A stretch of DNA of 64,000 nucleotides from Gp6-AA40 sp035492455. GTDB lineage: Bacteria; Acidobacteriota; Vicinamibacteria; Vicinamibacterales; UBA2999. How positions within the stretch are numbered: the first letter of the stretch is position 1; each line of letters begins with the position of its first letter. The stretch spans positions 1-64,000 of the forward strand of contig DATJJE010000028.1 in NCBI GenBank assembly GCA_035492455.1, written 5' to 3'. The notes beneath the pieces are model-generated. The model was not told the origin of the DNA and did no database searches. It was given only the letters and a program-made list of their open reading frames with translations. The translations under genes were made by a program, and so were the position numbers. Positions 17,599-24,715 of the stretch are shown piece by piece.

Positions 17599-18495
17599 AT
17601 GAAGGCCCCCTCGACCCCGGGGCTGCTGCTCGTCTCGCTGCGGCCCGAACAGTGGACCAAGAACCTGCTCGTGCTGGCCGGCATTGTCTTCGGCGGCCGC
17701 TTGCTCGAACCCTCCGCCGATACGTTGGCGCTGGTGGCGTTCGCCGTTTTTTGTGCGCTGTCCGGCGCGGTCTACCTGTTCAACGACATCGCGGATCGCG
17801 AAGCGGATCGGAGACACCCCCTGAAGCGTGAGCGGCCGATCGCGTCGGGACAGCTCTCGGTGTCGGCGGCTGCCGCAGCAGGAGGGATTCTCGGCGTAGC
17901 GGGTGTGGGGGCGGCGTTTGCGGTCGGCACAACCTTCGGGATCGTCGCGGCGACATACCTCGCGTCGCTGCTGCTCTACTCGGTGGCGCTGAAGCACGTC
18001 GTCATCGTCGATGTGCTGATGATTGCGGGCGGGTTCGTACTGCGGGCCGTAGGTGGCGCGGTGGCGGTGGACGTGCCGATTGGCCACTGGCTGCTGGTCT
18101 GCACGACGCTGCTGGCACTCTTTCTCGCCCTCAGCAAACGCCGTCACGAGCTCGTGGTGCTGGCGGACGGGGCGACGGATCACCGGCGGATTCTCGAGGA
18201 GTATTCGCCGTATCTGCTGGATCAGATGATTGGAGTCGTCACGTCATCGACGCTGATCGCGTACACCGTCTACGCCACCAGCCCGGATACCGCGGCGAGG
18301 CTTGGGACGGGGAAGCTCGGCCTGACGATTCCTTTTGTTCTCTACGGGATATTCCGATATCTCTATCTGGTGCACCAGAAGCGCGGCGGCGGCAGTCCGG
18401 CCGCAATGCTGTTGACCGACCGCCCGCTGCTGGGCTGTGTGGCGCTGTGGGCGGCCAGCGTCATTGCTCTGATGTATACGCCGCTGGGTAAATGA
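17599..18495 (+). CDS. UbiA-family prenyltransferase (decaprenyl-phosphate phosphoribosyltransferase-like)
   Basis: A 298-residue integral membrane protein with about eight hydrophobic segments. The NDIADREADRRHPLKRERPIASG block holds the Asp-rich prenyl-diphosphate site of the UbiA superfamily. The RPEQWTKNLLV opening is characteristic of the DPPR-synthase branch, which transfers phosphoribose from PRPP to polyprenyl phosphate. That product feeds arabinose- or ribose-type glycan donors. A GGAAAGGG ribosome site lies just before the ATG. The gene abuts the DUF362 gene with no gap and leads a cluster with two glycosyltransferases, which fits a glycan role (inference). Confidence 0.85.
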   Translation: MKAPSTPGLLLVSLRPEQWTKNLLVLAGIVFGGRLLEPSADTLALVAFAVFCALSGAVYLFNDIADREADRRHPLKRERPIASGQLSVSAAAAAGGILGVAGVGAAFAVGTTFGIVAATYLASLLLYSVALKHVVIVDVLMIAGGFVLRAVGGAVAVDVPIGHWLLVCTTLLALFLALSKRRHELVVLADGATDHRRILEEYSPYLLDQMIGVVTSSTLIAYTVYATSPDTAARLGTGKLGLTIPFVLYGIFRYLYLVHQKRGGGSPAAMLLTDRPLLGCVALWAASVIALMYTPLGK

Positions 18496-19626
18496 ATGAC
18501 TCCAGTAACAACGATTGAAGCGCCCTCCGCACCGCAGACCGCGCAGCACGCGCGGACCGCAAGGGTGGCGGTGGTGCGGACGCGGCCGGAGACCGTTCTC
18601 GCGGATTACGGGCGGGTTATGGACCTCGCGGGGTACCGCGACACGCTGTCGCGCGACCGCGACACGCTCATCAAGCTGAATCTCTCGTGGACGAAATACT
18701 TCCCGTCGTGCTCCTCGCAACCGTGGCAAGTCGACGGCGTCGTCGGCAAGATGCTGGCGGATGGCTATTCACCTCACCGCCTCATCCCGATTGAGAACAA
18801 AACGGTCGTTACCAATCCGCGTAAAGGATGTCGTAACAACCGCTGGGAACCGGTGCTGCAGAAGCACGGGCTCACCTTTCAGCCGCTGACGGAAGTCGAG
18901 TGGCAGGTCTACCGGTTCAAGAGCCCGTTGCTCAAGCTCAATCAAATCTTTCCGGAGGGTATTCAGATCCCCGCGATCTATCCGGGCCGTCAGATCCTTC
19001 ATCTGCCGACGGTGAAGACACACGGCCACGCGGTCATGACGGGATCGGTGAAGAACTCCTTTGGAGGCCTACTTCGCGAAGTGCGGCACTACGCGCACAA
19101 GCACATGCATGAAGTGCTGGTAGATCTTCTCTATATGCAGCGCGAGCTGCATCCGGCAGTCTTCACGGTCATGGACGGCACGGTCGCCGGTGACGGTGCG
19201 GGGCCGCGGACGATGATTCCGCGGATTAAGAACTTGATCCTCGCCGCTTCCGACTCGGTCGCGATCGATTCCGTCGCCGCGAAGCTGATGGGATTCGAGC
19301 CGATGTCGATTCCGTTCCTGCGCATGGCGCACGAGCGTGGCCTCGGCATCGCGGATCCGAAGCAGATCGAGCTGGTCGGCGACGACGTGTCGACAGAAAA
19401 TTTCGGCTTTACGACGAAGAAATCACTCGTCATCTGGGGTGACCAGATGATCCGCAAGGGCTTCCTCCGTCCGCTCGAGCGCATTCTCCTGCACTCGCCG
19501 TTGATGGTCTGGGCACCGTTCGCCTCGAACGTGTACCACGACGCGGTGTGGTATCCGACGATTGGCCAGGCGCGCATCCGCGAGTTCATGAATACGGAGT
19601 GGGGAAAGCTCTTCAGAAAGTACTGA
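18496..19626 (+). CDS. DUF362 domain protein
   Basis: A 376-residue protein of the DUF362 family (PF04015), a group of unknown function. The family hallmark LPTVKTHGHAVMTGSVKNSFGG is at about residues 170-192, with AASDSVAIDSVAAKLMG further on. Many relatives carry ferredoxin-like cysteines, but none of those clusters is obvious here. The start codon follows the UbiA-gene stop directly, so the two are almost certainly co-translated. A role with the neighbouring prenyltransferase is suggested only by linkage. Confidence 0.85.
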   Translation: MTPVTTIEAPSAPQTAQHARTARVAVVRTRPETVLADYGRVMDLAGYRDTLSRDRDTLIKLNLSWTKYFPSCSSQPWQVDGVVGKMLADGYSPHRLIPIENKTVVTNPRKGCRNNRWEPVLQKHGLTFQPLTEVEWQVYRFKSPLLKLNQIFPEGIQIPAIYPGRQILHLPTVKTHGHAVMTGSVKNSFGGLLREVRHYAHKHMHEVLVDLLYMQRELHPAVFTVMDGTVAGDGAGPRTMIPRIKNLILAASDSVAIDSVAAKLMGFEPMSIPFLRMAHERGLGIADPKQIELVGDDVSTENFGFTTKKSLVIWGDQMIRKGFLRPLERILLHSPLMVWAPFASNVYHDAVWYPTIGQARIREFMNTEWGKLFRKY

Positions 19627-19635
19627 GGCGTGGCG

Positions 19636-20715
19636 ATGGATCATAATCAGGGGCGCCGCGGTCATTTCCACCGCGGGCGCCGCGGCCCCGATCGGCGCGG
19701 GCCCGATCGGAGGCAGGGTCCACCTCCCGAACAGGCGAATCGCGTCGAGCGTGTAGAGCGCGTCGACGTCGAGCAGATCATGCGCGAGATTCGCTCGCGC
19801 ATCGCGCAGCGCAGCGGCGTTGATCTCTCGAACCAGCAGATTCACGAGCTGGCAGCACGCCGGCTCGAGGCAATTCTGGATCCGCGTGGCCTGAAGCCGG
19901 AGCTGCTCGAACAGCTGCGACGCAGTGCCGGCGAACGTACGGTCGCTGTCGACGCAGCGCCCCCGAGTGGGGCCGAATCGTACCCGTTCGACGAAGCGAC
20001 TCTCTACGATTCGCCGAACGGCTTCCTCCGCTTCCTTCGCAAGCTGTTCAATCCGATTCTCCGGATGCTGTTCAACCCGACGCCGATCGCGGCAGCGCTG
20101 GCCAAGCAGTCGCGGCTCAACGCCGAGCTGCTGTCGCGCGAGGCGGAGCGCGATCGAAGGCAGGCGGAATGGAACGCGCTGCATTACGAAGTCCTGCAGC
20201 GGCTTGCGCTCGAAGTATCCCGGGCGAGCCTCGAGTCACAGAGCCTCTCCTTGCGCGTTGAATCACTGGCGGCGAAGGTCGATTTCAACGAGCGGCGCGT
20301 GCGCACGATGGAAGGAACGCAGCTGCAAGCGCGTCCGCAGCGGCTCCAGGAGAGCGGGCCGAGCGCGGCGGTCGCTGCCCCAACGCCGAGCACCGATGGT
20401 GCGCCGCAGGCGCAGCCGGAAGGTCAATCAGAAGCGCCCCGCCGCCGGCGGCGTCGCCGCCGCGGACGACGTGGTCCGGGAATGGGCGTACCTGCCACCA
20501 CCGGCATCGCGGACGCGACATCATCACCGGCAAGCGATGCGGCCGTCGAGGTCGAAGAAGGCGACAATGACACGGACGAAGCATTTGAAGAGGAAGTGAG
20601 CGCCGACCGCGTCGAGCACCACGAGGACGTAATCGCGTCGTCGCCATCGCCGGCGTCGGAAACCGCGCCGGAACCACTCCACACCGACGAACCCGGTCCT
20701 CCTCGAGAGGAATGA
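19636..20715 (+). CDS. coiled-coil protein of unknown function in the glycosyltransferase cluster
   Basis: A 359-residue protein I do not recognise as a characterised family. It has a basic, Arg/Gly/Pro-rich N-terminus and a helical block with VEQIMREIRSRIAQRSG, a segment also seen ahead of methyltransferases in glycan loci. A long predicted helix or coiled coil (about residues 145-230) follows, then an Arg stretch (RRRRRRRRGRRG). The tail is acidic and Ser/Pro-rich. There is no signal peptide or membrane segment. It overlaps the next gene by 4 nt (ATGA), so it is part of the operon. ATG at 19636 is chosen over GTG at 19630. Confidence 0.75.
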   Translation: MDHNQGRRGHFHRGRRGPDRRGPDRRQGPPPEQANRVERVERVDVEQIMREIRSRIAQRSGVDLSNQQIHELAARRLEAILDPRGLKPELLEQLRRSAGERTVAVDAAPPSGAESYPFDEATLYDSPNGFLRFLRKLFNPILRMLFNPTPIAAALAKQSRLNAELLSREAERDRRQAEWNALHYEVLQRLALEVSRASLESQSLSLRVESLAAKVDFNERRVRTMEGTQLQARPQRLQESGPSAAVAAPTPSTDGAPQAQPEGQSEAPRRRRRRRRGRRGPGMGVPATTGIADATSSPASDAAVEVEEGDNDTDEAFEEEVSADRVEHHEDVIASSPSPASETAPEPLHTDEPGPPREE

Positions 20716-22001
20716 AACTCGCGATCGTTGTGCAGCGATACGGCGCCGACATCAACGGCGGCGCCGAGCTGCACGCGAGGTACATTGCCGAACACCTCGC
20801 CCGCCACGCCGAGGTACGCGTGCTGACGACGTGCGCGCGCGACTACGTGACATGGCGCAACGAGTACCCGCCCGGCATCGATTCCGTGAACGGCGTCGCC
20901 GTCGAACGGTTCCCTGTCGACCACGAGCGCGACGCGGCAGAATTCGGCCTGCGCTCCGATCACGTCTTCTATCGTCGGCATTCGTTGAACGAGGAGCTCG
21001 AGTGGCTGGACAGCGAGGGACCGGCCAGCTCCGCGCTGATTGCCCGTGTCCGGAGGAACGTAAGCGAATTCGACTACACGCTGCTGTTCTGCGCGCGCTA
21101 TTACCACGCCTATCATGCCGCTCGCGCGGTACCCGGCCGTGCCGTCCTCGTTCCAACGATAGAGCGCGACCCTGCGCTCGGCTTGGCCATGTTCGGCGCG
21201 ATTTTTCGGGGTGTCCGGGGCATCATGTACAACTCACACGAGGAGCAGGCGCTCATCCGCGCCGCATCCTCGAATGCACACGTGCCCGGGGTGGTCGTCG
21301 GCATCGGTTCGGAGATTCCACCTTCGGTCGATCCTGCACGCGCCAAATCGAAGTTCGGTCTCCGCAGCCCGTACGTGGTGTATGTCGGCCGGATTGATGC
21401 GAACAAAGGGTGCGCGGAGCTGTTCGATTTCTTCATCCGCTACGGCGCCGAGCGACCGGACGCGCCCACGCTCGTGCTCATCGGCAACGCCGTGCTCGAC
21501 ATTCCAAGTCACCCACGTATCCAGCACCTCGGCTTCGTTGATGACCAGGACAAGTTCGACGTCGTTGCAGGCGCCGCCGCGCTGCTCATGCCGTCGTACT
21601 ATGAGAGTTTGTCGATGGTCGCGCTCGAGGCGTGGGCGCTTGGCACGCCGGTCATTGCTAACGCCCGGTGCGATGTGCTGCTCGGACAATGCCTGCGCAG
21701 CAACGCGGGGCTGTACTACGCGAACGCATCGGAGTTCGCCGCCGTCCTCGACCAGGTGCTGGACGATCGTGCGATGGCGGACCAGCTCGGACGGAATGGT
21801 CGGCGATTCTACGAGGAGAACTACAGCTGGTCGATCGTCGAGCAAAAGTACCTGGACATGTTCTCGCTGCTGTCGTCGAATCGGCCTTCGCACCGCATGG
21901 AAAAGCTGCCCGGGTGGCTCGCACGCAGGCAGCGATCGCTGCGGCCGGCAGCGCAGGTGCTCGATGAACTGCCGTCCGGGCCAATAGGAGCTGTCGCGTG
22001 A
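20712..22001 (+). CDS. GT4-family glycosyltransferase (first of a tandem pair)
   Basis: A 429-residue GT-B enzyme that would transfer a sugar from a nucleotide donor, probably at the inner membrane face. The N-terminal Rossmann half opens MKLAIVVQRYGADINGGAELH. The C-terminal half has VVYVGRIDANKGCAEL, and the catalytic EX7E motif is intact in YYESLSMVALEAW. Donor and acceptor cannot be deduced. It overlaps the coiled-coil gene before it and the second glycosyltransferase after it by 4 nt each. Confidence 0.9.
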   Translation: MKLAIVVQRYGADINGGAELHARYIAEHLARHAEVRVLTTCARDYVTWRNEYPPGIDSVNGVAVERFPVDHERDAAEFGLRSDHVFYRRHSLNEELEWLDSEGPASSALIARVRRNVSEFDYTLLFCARYYHAYHAARAVPGRAVLVPTIERDPALGLAMFGAIFRGVRGIMYNSHEEQALIRAASSNAHVPGVVVGIGSEIPPSVDPARAKSKFGLRSPYVVYVGRIDANKGCAELFDFFIRYGAERPDAPTLVLIGNAVLDIPSHPRIQHLGFVDDQDKFDVVAGAAALLMPSYYESLSMVALEAWALGTPVIANARCDVLLGQCLRSNAGLYYANASEFAAVLDQVLDDRAMADQLGRNGRRFYEENYSWSIVEQKYLDMFSLLSSNRPSHRMEKLPGWLARRQRSLRPAAQVLDELPSGPIGAVA

Positions 22002-23275
22002 AGCTTGCGTTGATCGCACCTCGCTATGGCGGCGAGATCACGACCAGCGCCGAACTGGCGTGCCGCCTGCTCGCGGAGCAACTCAGTCTGCGTCACGACG
22101 TCGAGGTGCTGACGACGGCAGCGCGCGACAGTCGCACCTGGAAGAACGATTACAGCGAAGGCTCGGATCGCATCCGTGGTGTGCTGGTGCGCCGATTCGC
22201 AGTGAACCAGCCTCACGATGCAAACGGCTTCCGGCAGTTCACGGATCGAATCCTGAGCGGGCCGCGCTCGCGCAGCGAGGAGATGGAGTGGGTCCGTCGC
22301 CTCGGACCATCGGCTCCCGGTCTCATCGAGCATCTGAAGCGACAGCAGCGCTCGTATGACGCGCTGGTGTTCTTTTCACTGCGGCACTGGACCACCGTTC
22401 ACGGAATGGCCGTCGCGCCCGAGCGCAGCATCCTGGTGCCATGTCTGCGCCTGAGTCCGATCCTTCGATTCGGATTGTGGCCCGAGCTCGTCAACGCTGC
22501 CCGCGCCGTGGGACTGGTGTCGAGCGCCGAGCGAAAACTGCTTCACGGCTATCTCGGTGTCGCAGCGCCACACGAAGAGCTCGTTGGCGTGGGCATTGAC
22601 CCTTCTCATCGACAGGCATACCCGCGGCACCAGCAGGATCCAGCCGACGAGCCCGCGACCGACGAGGAGCTTGCAACAGCAGGCATTGATACGGCGCAGG
22701 ATGAAGACGACCGCGCCGATCGCGGCCTTCCATTCCGCCGTCGTCATCGCTTGTACGGACCAATCGTCCTCTATGGCGGCCGCGTCGAACCGGACAACGG
22801 CTGCGAAGAGATGCTCGAGTACTTCGACAGCTACGCATCGACCGATGGCGACACGGCGCTCGTACTGATGGGCGTGAAGATGATGAAAGTTCCCGACGCG
22901 CCGTACCTGCGCCAGGCTGGCGTGCTGCCGGATCGCGAGCGCATGGTGGCGTACGAAGCCGCTGATGTGACGCTGGCGCCAGCCTCGGACGATCCGCTGG
23001 CGTTGTGCGTTCTGGAAAGTCTTGCTGTCGGCACGCCGGTACTGGCGAGCGCCCGCAACGACGCGGCCGTCGAACATTGCCGGCGCGCCGGCGCCGGTCT
23101 GTATTACCGCAACCGCGATGAATTCGTCGAGGCGCTGCGCACGCTCATGACTCGCAGCAAGCTGCGCGAGCAGTTTGGCGAGGCGGGACGTCAGTACATC
23201 CGGCAGTACTACCGCTGGGATGCGGTGTTAGGACGATTTGAGCGACTCGTCACCTTGGTACGTGGCCGCGCTTGA
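21998..23275 (+). CDS. GT4-like glycosyltransferase with altered catalytic motif (second of the pair)
   Basis: A 425-residue paralogue of the preceding gene, with the same opening (MKLALIAPRYGGEI). GTG is the start, overlapping the previous stop. Between the two Rossmann halves is an acidic, charged insert of about 40 residues (DPADEPATDEELAT region). The EX7E motif reads DPLALCVLE, so the first Glu is Asp. This could tune or reduce activity. The last 48 nt overlap the 3' end of the antisense response-regulator gene. Confidence 0.88.
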   Translation: MKLALIAPRYGGEITTSAELACRLLAEQLSLRHDVEVLTTAARDSRTWKNDYSEGSDRIRGVLVRRFAVNQPHDANGFRQFTDRILSGPRSRSEEMEWVRRLGPSAPGLIEHLKRQQRSYDALVFFSLRHWTTVHGMAVAPERSILVPCLRLSPILRFGLWPELVNAARAVGLVSSAERKLLHGYLGVAAPHEELVGVGIDPSHRQAYPRHQQDPADEPATDEELATAGIDTAQDEDDRADRGLPFRRRHRLYGPIVLYGGRVEPDNGCEEMLEYFDSYASTDGDTALVLMGVKMMKVPDAPYLRQAGVLPDRERMVAYEAADVTLAPASDDPLALCVLESLAVGTPVLASARNDAAVEHCRRAGAGLYYRNRDEFVEALRTLMTRSKLREQFGEAGRQYIRQYYRWDAVLGRFERLVTLVRGRA

Positions 23276-24697
23276 CGCGCTCTCCTCTTCGTCAACGCCG
23301 CTTGCCTTCCTGCCGCGGCGGACGCCAATCTCGTAGCGCTTGATCATCTCGTTCAGCGTCGTTGGCTTGATGCCGAGCAGTTCGGCCGCGCGCTTCTGCA
23401 CACCGCCAGCCGCTTCGAGCGTCGATTCAATCAGCCGCTTCTCCACGCTGGTGATCACGTCCTTGAACGAGATCCCCTCGGGCGGTACGACAAACTTGGG
23501 GATCTGAAACGCCGGCGCGGTGCGTACGTGGTCGGGAATCAGGTCGGTTCCGACCCGCGGCACCGTAGCGAGAACAACGGCACGCTCCATTACGTTCTCG
23601 AGCTCGCGCACATTGCCCGGCCAGTGGTAGTCCATGAGCAAGTCGAGCGCTTCGGACGTCAGCTCGAGACCGCGCTTGTTGTTCTCCTCCCCGTACTTCG
23701 CGAGGAAGTGCTGCGCGAGCACCGGGATGTCCTCCTTGCGCTGCCGAAGAGGCGGCAAGTAGATGTTGATGACGTGCAGCCGGTAATAGAGGTCCTCGCG
23801 GAACTTGCCGGCCTCCCTCATCTGTTTCAGGTCGCAGTTGGTCGCCGCGATGATGCGAACGTCGACCTTGATCGTCTCCATGCCGCCGAGCCGCATGAAC
23901 TCGCGTTCCTGGATAACTCGCAACAGCTTTGCCTGCGTCTCGAGCGGGATGTTTCCGATCTCGTCGAAGAAGATCGTCCCCTTGTCCGCCATGTCGCAGA
24001 GACCCTTCTTCGGGTACACCGCGCCGGTGAACGCACCTTTGACATGACCGAACAGCGTTGACTCCAGCAGTTCCGGAGGCAGGTTGCCGGAGTTCACGGT
24101 CACAAATGCCTTATCCGGTCGCGACGAGTGGGTGTGGATGGCGCGGGCGACCAGCTCCTTACCGGTGCCGCTTTCACCGGTGATCAGCATCGTGGAGCGG
24201 CTCGGCGCCGCCTGAATGATCAGGTCGAATACCTGCTTCATCTTCGGGCTGCGGCCGATGATGCCGGCGAAGTTGTGTGTCTGCGCCTGCAGGTTCTGCT
24301 TGAGCGCCGTGTTCTCGGCGATCAGCTGGCGCCGCTCGACGGCATTGCGGATAACGACCAGGACCTCGTCGTTCTTGAACGGCTTGGTGATGTAGTCGAA
24401 CGCGCCGCGCTTCATCGCCGTGATCGCGTTCTCAACGGACGCGAACGCGGTGATCATGATCACCGGCAAGTCGTCGTCGAGCTTCTTCAACTCCTCGAGC
24501 ACGGCCATACCATCCATGCCCGGCATCATGACGTCGACGATCACCGCATCGAACGGCACGGACCTCGCCAGCTCGACGCCTTCGGCGCCGCTCGCCGCCG
24601 TGCGCACGGAATAGCCTTCCCTCGAGAGGAGCGTCTCGAGGATCTCCCGCATGATCTCTTCGTCGTCGATGATGAGGATGGAGGTAGTGCGCGCCAT
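23228..24697 (-). CDS. NtrC-family sigma54-dependent response regulator
   Basis: A 489-residue transcription activator. The receiver domain has the phosphoacceptor Asp55 (DAVIVDVMMPGMDG), acidic residues D11/D12 and K105. The AAA+ domain has Walker A GESGTGKE (174-181), the sigma54-contact loop GAFTGA (221-226) and FFDEIGN. The Fis-type HTH is in the AAELLGIKPTTLNEMIKRY segment. The tail is Ser/Glu-rich. It lies 18 nt downstream of a histidine kinase gene, its likely partner. The C-terminal codons overlap the convergent glycosyltransferase gene. Confidence 0.97.
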   Translation of the reverse strand: MARTTSILIIDDEEIMREILETLLSREGYSVRTAASGAEGVELARSVPFDAVIVDVMMPGMDGMAVLEELKKLDDDLPVIMITAFASVENAITAMKRGAFDYITKPFKNDEVLVVIRNAVERRQLIAENTALKQNLQAQTHNFAGIIGRSPKMKQVFDLIIQAAPSRSTMLITGESGTGKELVARAIHTHSSRPDKAFVTVNSGNLPPELLESTLFGHVKGAFTGAVYPKKGLCDMADKGTIFFDEIGNIPLETQAKLLRVIQEREFMRLGGMETIKVDVRIIAATNCDLKQMREAGKFREDLYYRLHVINIYLPPLRQRKEDIPVLAQHFLAKYGEENNKRGLELTSEALDLLMDYHWPGNVRELENVMERAVVLATVPRVGTDLIPDHVRTAPAFQIPKFVVPPEGISFKDVITSVEKRLIESTLEAAGGVQKRAAELLGIKPTTLNEMIKRYEIGVRRGRKASGVDEEESASSAATYQGDESLKSS

Positions 24698-24715
24698 GTC
24701 GCGGACTTCTGAAGA

